From: an uncultured Roseateles sp.
GTDB lineage: Bacteria > Pseudomonadota > Gammaproteobacteria > Burkholderiales > Burkholderiaceae_C
Direction of reading: 5' to 3'
Length of the DNA: 64,000 nt
NCBI RefSeq assembly: GCF_963422335.1
Contig: NZ_OY729424.1
Span: forward strand, 4,154,001-4,218,000
Part shown: one piece after another, positions 12,280 through 20,940 of the stretch
Position numbering within the stretch: the first letter of the stretch is position 1
Layout of the letters: every line of letters starts with the position of its first letter
Notes under the pieces: generated by a model
The model's database searches: none
What the model was told of the DNA's origin: nothing
The model's input: the letters and a program-made list of their open reading frames with translations, nothing else
Translations under genes and position numbers: made by a program

Positions 12280-15200
12280 CTATTCCGCCGGCACCGCCAC
12301 CATGCCGTCGTCGGCCGCCGCGGCCTGCGTCTTGCGGGCCGGCTTGCGCTCGCGTACCAGGTAGGAGTACAGCACCGGCACCACGACCAGGGTCAGCAAG
12401 GTCGAGGTGATCACGCCGCCGATGATGGCGCGGCCCATAGGCGCCTGGATCTCGCCGCCCTCGTTCAGCGCGATGGCCATCGGCAGCATGCCGAACACCA
12501 TCGCGGCGGTGGTCATGATGATGGGGCGCATCCGTATCAGGCCGGCCTGCAGCAGCGCCTCGGGCACGGTGGCGCCGGCCTTGCGGGCGTGGTTGGCGAA
12601 GTCCACCAGCAGGATGGCGTTCTTGGTCACCAGGCCCATCAGCATCACCAGGCCAATCATCGAGAACACATTCAGGGTCGACTTGGTCAGCAGCAGGGCC
12701 AGCATCACGCCGATCAGGGCCAGCGGCAGCGAGGCCATGATGGCTATGGGCTGCACAAAGCTGCCGAACTGGCTGGCCAGCACGATGTAGATGAAGATCA
12801 CCGCCAGGCCCATCGCACCGAGCAGGCCGTTGAAGGCCTCGGCCTGCTGCTTGCCGGCGCCGTCCACCATGAAGCTGGTGCCCGGGGGCAGCTCGGTGGC
12901 CTTGATGATCTTGCGCACATCGTCATTGACCTCGCCCGAGGTGCGGCCCTGCACGCCGGCGTACACCGCCTCGCGGCGCTGCAGGTTCTGACGACGTATC
13001 ACCTCGGGGTTGAACACCGGCTCCACGGTCGCCACCTGATCCAGCGAGATCGGCGAGCCGTCCTTGGCGAAGGCGATCGGCAGCTTGCTCATCTGCTCGA
13101 TGCGCTCGCGCTGTTCGCGCGGCAGGCGCAGCAGCACCTCGACCTGGTTGCCGTCGGGCGTGGTCCAGTAGGTTGCCACATCGCCGTTGACATAGGCACG
13201 CAGCGAGGCTGCGATCTGCGGTGCCGTCAGGCCCAGCTCACGCACGGCGGAATCCTTCAGGCGCACGGCAAAGGCCGGCAGGCCGGGCTTGACGGTGGTT
13301 TCCACGTCCACCGCGCCCTGCACCTTCTTGATCTTCTCGACCAGCTGGTTGGCGACCTGGGTCAGCACCTCGGGATCATTGCCCAGGATGGTGATCCAGA
13401 CCGGGCGGTCAAAGCCCACGCTCATCTCGACGCCGGGGATCTTGGCGATATCGTCACGGATCGCGTCCTCGATCTGCTTCTGGCTGCGCTTGCGGTCGGA
13501 GCGGTCGACCAGCGAGATGTTCAGCGCCGCCTGGTTGCGGCCCGTGGCCAGACCCTCGCCGGTGCTGCCGACGACGGTGGAGACGGTCTTGATCTCCGGG
13601 TACTTGGACAGGATCTCCTCGATCTGCAGCACCTTGGCATTGCCTCGCTCCAGGCTGGAGGCCACCGGCATGCGCAGATTGACCTGGGTAAAGCCCTGGT
13701 CGGTCTGCGGCACGAATTCGCTGCCCACCAGGGGCGCCAGCCCCAGGGCGACGACGAAGCTGGCAACCCCGCCCATCACCACCAGGCCGCGCGGCGTGAT
13801 GGTGGCCAGGCGCAGGCGTCGGGCTTGGGTACGGTCGCGCTTGCCATCGGCCGAGAACGGCCGGCCCCAGACCGGGATCGGCAGCAGGAACAGGCGGTAG
13901 CGCCTACCCGAAAAGGCCCAGTGGATCAGCCGTTCGTAGGCGCCATGCATCCAGTCCATCAGCCAGTCGGTGCCACCAATCAGCTGCTTGAACACCGGCA
14001 GACGCTTCAGGCGCTCGCTCGGGGGATCCTTCCAGATCGAGGACAGCATGGGGTCCAAGGTGAAGCTGACGAACAGGCTCACCAGCACCGCCACCGCCAC
14101 CGTGATGCCGAAGGGGTAGAAGAACTTGCCGATGATGCCGCCCATGAAGGCCACCGGCACGAACACCGCACAAATGGCAAAGGTGGTGGCCATCACCGCC
14201 AGGCCGATCTCGTTGGTGCCGTCCTCGGCCGCGCGGTGGTGGTCCTTGCCCATGCCGACATGGCGCACGATGTTCTCGCGCACCACGATGGCATCATCGA
14301 TCAGCAGGCCTATGCACAGGCTCAGCGCCATCATCGTCATGAAGTTCAAGGTGAAGCCGAAGGCGTGCACGGCGATGAAGCTGGAGATCACCGCGATCGG
14401 CAGGGTCAGGCCGGTGATGATGGTCGAGCGCCAGCTGTGCAGGAACAGGAAGACGATGGCCACCGTCAGCAGCGCGCCCTCGATCAGCGTGTGCTTCAGC
14501 CCGGTCAGCGAGCCCTTGACGAAGTCGCTGTTGGCATAGATCAGGCGCAGCTCGGTGTCCTTGGGCAGCTGCTTGCGCAGCTCTTCCATCGCCTCCTTGA
14601 CCGCGTCACCGGTGGCGACGATGTTGGCGTCCTGCTGCTTGAAGACATTGAAGGTCACGGCCGGCGAGCCATTGATGCGGGCCACGCTGTCGGCCTCGCG
14701 CTCACGCTCGACCAGGGTGCCCAGGTCGCCCAGGGTCAGCACCAGATTGCCGCGGCGGGCCACGACCATTTGCGCGAATTGCTTGGGGTCCTTGACGCGG
14801 CCTTCGACACGCAGGATGGCATCGGCGTTCTTGTCGGACAGCAGGCCTACCGGCTGGTCGGCATTGGCCTCGGCCAGGGCCTTGGAAATTTCGGCCGGCG
14901 TCACGCCGTAGGCGCGCAGGCGCAGCGGGTCCAGATCGATGCGCACCTCGCGCGTCACCATGCCGCCCACGTCCACTTTGGCCACACCCTCGACACGGCC
15001 CAGGCGCTTGGCGATGATCAGCTCGCTGAGCATCGACAGCTCGCGTGCCGGGCGGGTCTGGCTCATCAAGGCCATCACCACCACCGGCTGGGCATTGTCA
15101 GCCTGGAAGCGCGACACCGTCGGCGCTTTCACGTCCTTGGGAAAGGCCGCCTGCGCGGCAGCGACGCGGTCACGCAGATCCTGCATCGCCCGGTTCATGT

Positions 15201-15498
15201 CGGTGTTCAGCGTGAACTCGACGCTGGCCTGGGCGCGGCCCTCGAAGCTGCGCGACTGGATGCGATCGACACCGGCGATCGAATTGATCGCCTCCTCCAG
15301 CGGCTTGGCGACCTCGCGCTCCACCGCCTCGGGACTGGCACCGGGATAGCGCACATCGATCCAGGCGCCCGGCAGCGAAATATCGGGCATCTGCTCGACG
15401 CCCAGCTTGGCGTAGGAGAACAGGCCCAGCACGCACAGGGCCACCATCACCATGGTCGCGAAGACCGGGTTCTGGATGGAAACTCGGGTGATCCACAT
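12280..15498 (-). CDS. RND efflux transporter permease (AcrB/HAE1-like)
   Basis: This is an inner-membrane proton-driven multidrug pump. It has 1072 residues with the two-fold RND layout: helix 1, a large periplasmic domain, helices 2-6, and then the repeat. The proton-relay motif in helix 4 is clear (LCIGLLIDDAIVVRENIVRH). The N terminus shows PDISLPGAWIDVRYPGASPE. A basic linker around residues 526-565 between the two halves is longer than in AcrB. The membrane-fusion partner lies directly upstream. No outer-membrane channel gene is present, so one must be shared from elsewhere. Substrates are unknown. Confidence 0.93.
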   Translation of the reverse strand: MWITRVSIQNPVFATMVMVALCVLGLFSYAKLGVEQMPDISLPGAWIDVRYPGASPEAVEREVAKPLEEAINSIAGVDRIQSRSFEGRAQASVEFTLNTDMNRAMQDLRDRVAAAQAAFPKDVKAPTVSRFQADNAQPVVVMALMSQTRPARELSMLSELIIAKRLGRVEGVAKVDVGGMVTREVRIDLDPLRLRAYGVTPAEISKALAEANADQPVGLLSDKNADAILRVEGRVKDPKQFAQMVVARRGNLVLTLGDLGTLVEREREADSVARINGSPAVTFNVFKQQDANIVATGDAVKEAMEELRKQLPKDTELRLIYANSDFVKGSLTGLKHTLIEGALLTVAIVFLFLHSWRSTIITGLTLPIAVISSFIAVHAFGFTLNFMTMMALSLCIGLLIDDAIVVRENIVRHVGMGKDHHRAAEDGTNEIGLAVMATTFAICAVFVPVAFMGGIIGKFFYPFGITVAVAVLVSLFVSFTLDPMLSSIWKDPPSERLKRLPVFKQLIGGTDWLMDWMHGAYERLIHWAFSGRRYRLFLLPIPVWGRPFSADGKRDRTQARRLRLATITPRGLVVMGGVASFVVALGLAPLVGSEFVPQTDQGFTQVNLRMPVASSLERGNAKVLQIEEILSKYPEIKTVSTVVGSTGEGLATGRNQAALNISLVDRSDRKRSQKQIEDAIRDDIAKIPGVEMSVGFDRPVWITILGNDPEVLTQVANQLVEKIKKVQGAVDVETTVKPGLPAFAVRLKDSAVRELGLTAPQIAASLRAYVNGDVATYWTTPDGNQVEVLLRLPREQRERIEQMSKLPIAFAKDGSPISLDQVATVEPVFNPEVIRRQNLQRREAVYAGVQGRTSGEVNDDVRKIIKATELPPGTSFMVDGAGKQQAEAFNGLLGAMGLAVIFIYIVLASQFGSFVQPIAIMASLPLALIGVMLALLLTKSTLNVFSMIGLVMLMGLVTKNAILLVDFANHARKAGATVPEALLQAGLIRMRPIIMTTAAMVFGMLPMAIALNEGGEIQAPMGRAIIGGVITSTLLTLVVVPVLYSYLVRERKPARKTQAAAADDGMVAVPAE

Positions 15499-15509
15499 GA
15501 TGCCGCCCC

Positions 15510-16670
15510 TTAGTTGCTGGAGGAGCCGGTGGCCGCGCTGGCCACCGTGGGCTTGCTCGCCACGATCAAGGCCTTGGCGCCTTCGCGCAGATTGTCGAAG
15601 CGCGCGCCCAGCACCTGGGCCTCGGCCGTCAGGCCCTGCAGCACCTCGACCCTGCCTTCACGCACATCGCGGCGGCCGGTGGTGACGATGCGGCGCACCA
15701 GGGCGCCCTTCTCTATCATCCACACATGTTCCTGGCCTGCCGTGCTGCCGATGGCGGCAATCGGCACGGTCAGCCGCGAAGCCTCGTCGCTGATCGACAC
15801 CTTGCCGGTGGCATATTGCCCGGCGCGGAACAGCTCCTTCGGGTTGGCCAGTTCCAGGGTCACGCCGATCGAGCGGGTGCCCGGCTCGGCGGCCGGGGCG
15901 ATGCGGGCGATGCGGGCCTCCACCGGGGCGTCGGCGCCCTCGATCTGCACCTGCACCGCCATGCCCGGCGTCAGCCGGCTGACTTCATGGGTGCCCACCG
16001 AGCCGGCAAGTTCCAGCTTGGACAGGTCGACGATGGTCAGCACCTGCTGCTCCATCGACACCTTCTCGCCGGGCAGTGCGTGGCGCTTGGAGACCACGCC
16101 GTTGATAGGCGCCAGCAGCGCGGCATTGCGCACGCTGAGGTTGCTGCCTTCCAGCTGGGCCTTGGCCGACAGCCATTGCGCGCGGGCCGCTTCCATGGCG
16201 GCCTTGGACGTTTCCAGCGCGGTCGGGGCGATGAATTTCTGCGCCGCCAGGCCTTCGTTGGCGCGGTGCTGGCGCTCGGCCTGATCGAACTGGGCACGTG
16301 CCGATTCGACGGTGGCGCTGCGCTCGTTCACCCGCTGGCGCAACTCCTCCAGATCCACCTGGCCCAGCACCTGGCCGGCCTTGACGCGGCTGCCTTCGGC
16401 AACGTTCAGGCTCAGCAGCGTGCCGGCGGCCTTGGCACGCACCACGGCGGTGCCGGGGGCGACCAGGGGGCCGGAGAATTCGATCACCGAGGCGATGCTG
16501 GCCTGGGTGGGACGCACCACCTCGCTGCCGACGAACTCCAGCGCCGGAGACTGCTTGTCGCCGTCTTTCTTCGACTTGGCCGAGGCCTGGTCGCTGGTCA
16601 AAAAGAACGCGGTCGCACCACCTGCCACGAGCACGGCGGTCACGCCGCCAATCAGCCACTGCTTGCGCAT
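15510..16670 (-). CDS. RND efflux periplasmic adaptor (membrane fusion protein)
   Basis: This is the adaptor linking the RND pump to an outer-membrane channel. It has 386 residues with an N-terminal anchor (about residues 4-24), a lipoyl-like domain (GTLLSLNVAEGSRVKAGQVLG), a coiled-coil hairpin, a second lipoyl half and a beta-barrel. Of three possible starts, the ATG at 16670 has GAGGGG at the best spacing (6 bases); the ATG at 16676 is only 1 base from it. The pump follows 11 bases after its stop. An inverted repeat at 16724-16756 lies in the promoter region. Confidence 0.93.
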   Translation of the reverse strand: MRKQWLIGGVTAVLVAGGATAFFLTSDQASAKSKKDGDKQSPALEFVGSEVVRPTQASIASVIEFSGPLVAPGTAVVRAKAAGTLLSLNVAEGSRVKAGQVLGQVDLEELRQRVNERSATVESARAQFDQAERQHRANEGLAAQKFIAPTALETSKAAMEAARAQWLSAKAQLEGSNLSVRNAALLAPINGVVSKRHALPGEKVSMEQQVLTIVDLSKLELAGSVGTHEVSRLTPGMAVQVQIEGADAPVEARIARIAPAAEPGTRSIGVTLELANPKELFRAGQYATGKVSISDEASRLTVPIAAIGSTAGQEHVWMIEKGALVRRIVTTGRRDVREGRVEVLQGLTAEAQVLGARFDNLREGAKALIVASKPTVASAATGSSSN

Positions 16671-16723
16671 GGTCATCCCCTCTTGAATTGGACTCAATCT
16701 GAACAAACTGCGCGCAGTGTAGG

Positions 16724-16756
16724 GTCGCACTTTGCAATCAAAAGGCCAAGTGCGAC
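16724..16756. promoter_or_regulatory. Inverted repeat upstream of the RND efflux operon (candidate operator)
   Basis: GTCGCACTT (16724-16732) and AAGTGCGAC (16748-16756) form a perfect 9-bp inverted repeat with a 15-base spacer. It lies 54 bases upstream of the adaptor ATG and overlaps a plausible promoter (TTGATT, then TACACT, on the minus strand). No T-run follows, so it is a poor terminator for the MFS gene. It resembles a TetR- or MarR-type site, but no such regulator is encoded nearby. Confidence 0.55.
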
Positions 16757-16823
16757 GAATTGCAGTTATCCGATGACGGGCTGCAACCGGTGCGGACAGG
16801 GGCTGAGCCCGGGCCGCGATATC

Positions 16824-18029
16824 TCAGGCTGCAGGTGTTGCAGGCCGGTCCAGCTGCATGCTGCGCCAGCAGCACAGCGCGGCCAGCAGGGCCGCCGCGG
16901 TGGCGGCCCAGAACACGCTGGCATAGCCGAAGCGGCTGGCCAGGGCGGCACCGCCCAGGCCGCCAACCACGCCCGACAGGCCGTAGCCGATCAGCGAGTA
17001 CAGCGCCTGGCCGCGACCGCGCAGGCGGCCCGGGAAGTAGCGCGAGATCAAGGCAATGCAGACGGTGTGCTGGGCGGCAAAGGTGATTGCGTGCAGGCAT
17101 TGGGCGGCGACCAGCACCCACAGCTCGGCACCGAAGGCTGCGGTGGCGGCGAAGCGCAGCGCGGCGGCCAGCGCAGCGGCGAGCAGCCAGCCGTGCAGCG
17201 AGACGCGATCCAGCCAGCGGCCCTGGAAGGCGAACCAGATGATCTCGACCAGCACCGACACCGCCCACAGCCCGCCGACCACCGGTTTGCTGTAGTGCAG
17301 CGAATCCAGATACAGGCTGAAGAAGGCATAGAGGCTGGCATGGGCCAGCACGGTCAGGGTCAGGCCGGCAAAGAACCAGCGCACCTCGGGCCGGGCCAGC
17401 ACCTGCATCACCGGCGGCGCTGGCGCATGGGCGTGGCGGGCCTCGTCGTGATGGGCGGGCAGGCGCCAGGCCATCACCAGCATCAGCAGCAGGCTGCCCA
17501 GCACCACCCAGGGGAAGTAGCCCATGCCCACGCGCTCGAACAGCGCGCCGAACACCAGCACCGAGGCCATGAAGCCGACGCTGCCCCAGACGCGCACCCG
17601 GCCATAGCGCTTGGCATCCATGCCGCCCTCGCGGGTGACCAGTTGCGAGGCCACCACCGTCTCGGTCAGCGGCACGATGGCGGCATTGAAGGTGAACATG
17701 GCCAGCACGGCCAGGCCCAGGGTCCAGACGTTCAGCGGCAGCAGAAAGGCCAGCGCGCTGACCAGGGTGGCCGCGCAGGAGAAGCGGATCAGCCTGACCC
17801 GGTCACCGCTGCGGTCGGCCAAGGTGCCCCAGACATAGGGGGCAAACAGCCGCGTCCAGCTCGACAGCGAGGCCAGCATGCCCAGCGCGAACACCGACAG
17901 GCCCTGCTCCTTGTACCAGAGCGGGGCGAAGGGGCTGAACAGGCCGACGTACGCAAAGTAGGCGCAAGACAGGCTTGCGCAGGCGAACAGGGTGTGCCGC
18001 GACTGTTCGGCGCTGAGGCTGCTGGGCAT
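16824..18029 (-). CDS. MFS transporter, HcaT/MFS_1_like type
   Basis: This 401-residue carrier has about 12 hydrophobic segments. The start FACASLSCAYFAYVGLFSPF with WLYKEQG-like context, and the later RVRVWGSVGFM motif in the central loop, match the family of the E. coli phenylpropionate carrier HcaT. The substrate is unknown. It lies 29 bases after aroC on the same strand, across a triple 10-bp repeat, so it is probably cotranscribed with it. The C-terminal end is rich in Ala and Trp helices and looks complete. Confidence 0.88.
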   Translation of the reverse strand: MPSSLSAEQSRHTLFACASLSCAYFAYVGLFSPFAPLWYKEQGLSVFALGMLASLSSWTRLFAPYVWGTLADRSGDRVRLIRFSCAATLVSALAFLLPLNVWTLGLAVLAMFTFNAAIVPLTETVVASQLVTREGGMDAKRYGRVRVWGSVGFMASVLVFGALFERVGMGYFPWVVLGSLLLMLVMAWRLPAHHDEARHAHAPAPPVMQVLARPEVRWFFAGLTLTVLAHASLYAFFSLYLDSLHYSKPVVGGLWAVSVLVEIIWFAFQGRWLDRVSLHGWLLAAALAAALRFAATAAFGAELWVLVAAQCLHAITFAAQHTVCIALISRYFPGRLRGRGQALYSLIGYGLSGVVGGLGGAALASRFGYASVFWAATAAALLAALCCWRSMQLDRPATPAA

Positions 18030-18032
18030 GCG

Positions 18033-18062
18033 CCGTGGTCAGCCGTGGTCAGCCGTGATCAG
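18033..18062. repeat. Three tandem 10-bp repeats between aroC and the MFS gene
   Basis: The unit CCGTGGTCAG occurs at 18033-18042 and 18043-18052, then once more at 18053-18062 with one change (CCGTGATCAG). The third copy contains the aroC stop codon (TGA on the minus strand, 18059-18061). The repeats fill nearly the whole 29-base spacer. Confidence 0.9.
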
Positions 18063-19156
18063 TTGTGGGCAGCGATAGCCGGCACCGGCAGGCTCACGTC
18101 ACCGCACTGCGCGCGGTGGCGCAGCGCATGGTCCATCAGCACCAGGGCCAGCATGGCCTCGGCGATAGGCGTGGCGCGGATGCCCACGCAGGGGTCGTGG
18201 CGGCCGAAGGTCTCGACCGTGGTCGGCTCCAGCTCGCGGTTGATCGAGGCACGGGGGGTGCGGATCGAGCTGGTCGGCTTGATGGCGATATCGACGCTGA
18301 GGTCCTGCCCGGTGGAAATGCCGCCGAGCACGCCGCCGGAGTGGTTGCTGCGAAAGCCCTGCGGCGTCAGCTCATCGCCGTGCTCGCTGCCGCGCTGGGC
18401 GACGCAGGCAAAGCCGGCGCCGATCTCGACGCCCTTGACGGCATTGATGCCCATCATCGCGTAGGCGATGTCCGAATCGAGCTTGTCGAACAGCGGCGCG
18501 CCCAGGCCCACCGGCACGCCGGTGGCCTCCAGATGGATGCGCGCGCCGACCGAGTCGCCGCTCTTGCGCAGCGCGTCCATATAGGCCTCCATCTCGGCGA
18601 TGCTGCTGGCGTTGGCGGCGAAGAAGGGGTTGCGCGAGGTGTGCTCCCAGCCCTCGAACGGCACTTTCAGCTCACCGAGCTGCGTCATGCAGGCGCGGAA
18701 CTGGGTGCCGTATTTCTCGAACAGCCATTTGCGCGCGATCGCGCCGGCGCCGACCATGGGCGCCGTCAGCCGCGCCGACGAGCGGCCACCGCCGCGCGGA
18801 TCACGCAGGCCGTATTTGCGCCAGTAGGTGTAGTCGGCGTGGCCGGGGCGGAAGGTGTCGAGGATGTTGCCGTAGTCCTTGCTGCGCTGATCGGTGTTGG
18901 GTATCAGCAGGCAGATCGGCGTGCCGGTGGTCTTGCCTTCGTAGACGCCGGACAGTATCTGCACCTGGTCGGGCTCGTTGCGCTGCGTCACATGGCGCGA
19001 GGTGCCGGGGCGGCGGCGGTCCAGCTCGGGCTGGATGTCGGCCTCGCTGAGCAGCATGCCGGGCGGGCAGCCGTCAATCACGCAGCCTATGGCCGGGCCA
19101 TGGCTTTCGCCAAAGTTGGTGACACAAAACAGTTCGCCGAAAGTACTGCCAGACAT
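18059..19156 (-). CDS. aroC: Chorismate synthase
   Basis: This enzyme makes chorismate from EPSP, the last step of the shikimate pathway, using reduced FMN. It has 365 residues from the ATG at 19156 (family 355-370). GESHGPAIGCVIDGCPPG, the RRPG-like basic motif, GGGRSSARLTA and the C-terminal ATP-like RTPRASIN region are all present. The frame extends upstream to 19207, but those residues are not part of AroC. Pairing with an MFS gene downstream is common in this group. Nothing abnormal is seen. Confidence 0.97.
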   Translation of the reverse strand: MSGSTFGELFCVTNFGESHGPAIGCVIDGCPPGMLLSEADIQPELDRRRPGTSRHVTQRNEPDQVQILSGVYEGKTTGTPICLLIPNTDQRSKDYGNILDTFRPGHADYTYWRKYGLRDPRGGGRSSARLTAPMVGAGAIARKWLFEKYGTQFRACMTQLGELKVPFEGWEHTSRNPFFAANASSIAEMEAYMDALRKSGDSVGARIHLEATGVPVGLGAPLFDKLDSDIAYAMMGINAVKGVEIGAGFACVAQRGSEHGDELTPQGFRSNHSGGVLGGISTGQDLSVDIAIKPTSSIRTPRASINRELEPTTVETFGRHDPCVGIRATPIAEAMLALVLMDHALRHRAQCGDVSLPVPAIAAHN

Positions 19157-19274
19157 GCGGATTCCTGGGTGAGCGGACTCCGATTCTAGAGCCCCGCAGC
19201 CGCTCACCGCTCCGGCTGAGGCAGTGCGGCGGCAAGAAGCCCGGCAGGCAGGCGACGCATGACATCCGCTCCAT

Positions 19275-19991
19275 TCAGAAACGGGTGGTCAGATCAAGCA
19301 GCCAGGGCGGCATATGGCGCGTCAGCAACGCCTCCAGCCCATGGTCTGCGCCGCTGAGCACCAGGGCGCCGACCAGCATCAGGCCGAGTCCCATCACCCG
19401 CTTGCCCCAGCGGCCGGCTTCGCCCATGGCCCTGCGCCGGCTCGCCGTCGCGGCCCTGGAACCATAGACGAGCAGTACCATCGGCAGCGCCGCGCCGAGG
19501 CCGAACACAAACATGGTGCTCAGGGCAGCCGTGGCGCTGTGTCCCTGCGCAGCCAGGGTCACGGCCGCCCCCAAGGTGGGGCCCACGCAGGGCGACCACA
19601 CCAGACCCAGCATCGCGCCCAGCAAGCCCTGCCCCCAGCTGCTGTCGGCCTTGAATCCCGACAGCCTGGCATTGGCACCATCCGTCAGCGGCGCCACGAG
19701 CCTGACGAAGGCCTGCTGCAGCCGTGATGACAGGAATATCACGCCGAAGCCCAGCATCAGCCCGGCGCTGACCATGCGCAACTGGCCGGACTCCACGCCG
19801 AGCTGGCTGCCAAACAGCGCCAGCCCGGTGCCGACCAGGGTGTAGGACAGGGTCAGCCCGGCCAGTAGCGCGACCGGTCCGAAACGCGCCGCCTGCAGGG
19901 CGCTGGACATGATGATGGGCACGAGGGGCAGCACACAGGGCGACAGCGTGGACAGCGCGCCGGCCAGCAGGCTCAAGAGCAGAGATAGCAA
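19275..19991 (-). CDS. CcdA/DsbD-like cytochrome c biogenesis transmembrane protein
   Basis: This is an inner-membrane protein of about six helices that passes electrons from cytoplasmic thioredoxin to periplasmic thiol proteins. It has 238 residues. The paired cysteine motifs LSPCVLPLVPI (helix 1) and WSPCVGPTLGAA (helix 4) are the redox-active pair of the CcdA family. It is the second gene after the thioredoxin-like gene on the minus strand, 115 bases downstream. That makes a membrane reductant plus a periplasmic thioredoxin. The exact client is not known. Confidence 0.9.
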   Translation of the reverse strand: MLSLLLSLLAGALSTLSPCVLPLVPIIMSSALQAARFGPVALLAGLTLSYTLVGTGLALFGSQLGVESGQLRMVSAGLMLGFGVIFLSSRLQQAFVRLVAPLTDGANARLSGFKADSSWGQGLLGAMLGLVWSPCVGPTLGAAVTLAAQGHSATAALSTMFVFGLGAALPMVLLVYGSRAATASRRRAMGEAGRWGKRVMGLGLMLVGALVLSGADHGLEALLTRHMPPWLLDLTTRF

Positions 19992-20106
19992 GGTTCATCA
20001 CTCACGGTCAAGGACTTGATTGATCCACGAACCCGGGACTCACCGAGGTATCGTGCAGACGCGCCGAAGGCGCGCACCGTGCGGCCTCGGCGAACGCGGT
20101 CAGGAG

Positions 20107-20538
20107 CTACAAGGACTTGCGAATGAACTCGCGGATCTTGTCCTTGTCGGTGGCGCCGGCGCTGCGCGCCACTTCGACCGAGCCCTTGGCCGCGATCAAG
20201 GTGGACTGGAACTTCACCCCCAGCTGCTCGACCAGGGGCTTGTCGGCGTCGAAGTCGATCTTGAAGACGATCACATCCTTGAACTCTGGCTCCTTCATCA
20301 GCGCCTCGATGATGGGGGTCTGTCTGGTGCACACCGGGCACCAGCCGGCGTGCACATGCATGATGATGGGCTTGTTTTGCGAGGCCGCCTGCATATAGGC
20401 CTCCATATCGGCCTTGAGAATTTCACCGGCGCTGGCGGTGCCGCCGATGAACAGGCCGGCCAGGGCAAGGGCGCTGGAAACCGCCACCTGGTTGAAGCTG
20501 CGGCGCAGGGAGAATTTGCTTGAGAACGTCGTTGTCAT
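20107..20538 (-). CDS. Periplasmic thioredoxin-fold protein
   Basis: This 143-residue protein starts at the ATG at 20538. It has a twin-Arg/Sec-like N-terminal signal or anchor (about residues 10-37, ending GGTASAGE) and one thioredoxin domain. The active site is WCPVC (66-70), a CPVC instead of the usual CGPC. The pattern MHVHAGWCPVC and the following FKIDFDADKPL fit the fold. It lies upstream of the CcdA gene, so CcdA probably keeps it reduced. The frame extends to 20580, but the signal-peptide pattern favours 20538. Its client is unknown. Confidence 0.88.
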   Translation of the reverse strand: MTTTFSSKFSLRRSFNQVAVSSALALAGLFIGGTASAGEILKADMEAYMQAASQNKPIIMHVHAGWCPVCTRQTPIIEALMKEPEFKDVIVFKIDFDADKPLVEQLGVKFQSTLIAAKGSVEVARSAGATDKDKIREFIRKSL

Positions 20539-20599
20539 GATGGCTGGTGTTGGGTTGAAGCTGAGGAACCGCGAGCTCACCGAACAGCGTGCTCACCAT

Positions 20600-20694
20600 G
20601 ACCTAGAGGCGGCGGCGCCGACAATGGATTCAGGATCTGGATCTTTTTCTTGAAAGATTTCTGAATCCTTTTTGAAACCCCGAGCCTCTAGGTC
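20600..20694. repeat. Triple-nested inverted repeat in a divergent promoter region
   Basis: Three inverted repeats share one axis. The outer pair is GACCTAGAGGC (20600-20610) with GCCTCTAGGTC (20684-20694). The middle pair is GGATTCAG (20626-20633) with CTGAATCC (20661-20668). The inner pair is ATCTTT (20641-20646) with AAAGAT (20653-20658). All arms match exactly. The element lies between the thioredoxin/CcdA operon and the oppositely directed DUF2892-sigma operon. It could be a small mobile-type hairpin, a structured leader or a set of binding sites. Confidence 0.75.
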
Positions 20695-20727
20695 TTGGTC
20701 AAGCACTTCAAACCAGGACCGGACATC

Positions 20728-20937
20728 ATGTTTTTCATCAAACGCAATCTGCCCCATTGGGAACGCGCGCTGCGCATCATCACGGGTGTCGCCATCGCAG
20801 CAGCCGTCTATGCCGGCCTCACCACGGGCCTCGTCACCTGGCTGGCCCTTGGCAGCGCCGCCACTCTGGTCCTGACCGCCTTCATTGGCTTCTGCCCGGC
20901 CTGTGCGATGGTCGGACGCCGCTATCTGGAGAGCTGA
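20728..20937 (+). CDS. Small DUF2892 (YgaP-like) membrane protein
   Basis: This 69-residue protein starts at the ATG at 20728 (AGGA 10 bases upstream); a TTG at 20695 is an in-frame alternative. It has two hydrophobic segments and ends with GFCPACAMVGRRYLES. The RNLPHWERALRIITG start and GFCP ending match DUF2892, a family named from the YgaP C-terminal membrane region. The CPAC pair looks redox- or metal-competent. It precedes the ECF sigma gene by 3 bases, so the two form one unit. No separate anti-sigma gene is seen, so it may be the sigma factor's partner, which is a hypothesis. Confidence 0.83.
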   Translation: MFFIKRNLPHWERALRIITGVAIAAAVYAGLTTGLVTWLALGSAATLVLTAFIGFCPACAMVGRRYLES

Positions 20938-20940
20938 ACC

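Noticed and set aside
12247..15513. A 1088-codon plus-strand open frame across the RND pump gene
   Set aside because: It is the antisense shadow of the pump, with low-complexity His/Gln/Gly-rich translation.
15726..18464. Long plus-strand frame over the adaptor, MFS and aroC genes
   Set aside because: It is opposite three confident genes and has no recognisable motif or start signal.
20043..20090. Nested CCGAGG/CCTCGG and CGCGCC/GGCGCG hairpin between the thioredoxin and CcdA genes
   Set aside because: Short GC-rich arms with no T-run. It may affect mRNA ratio but is common in GC-rich spacers, so I did not list it as a feature.
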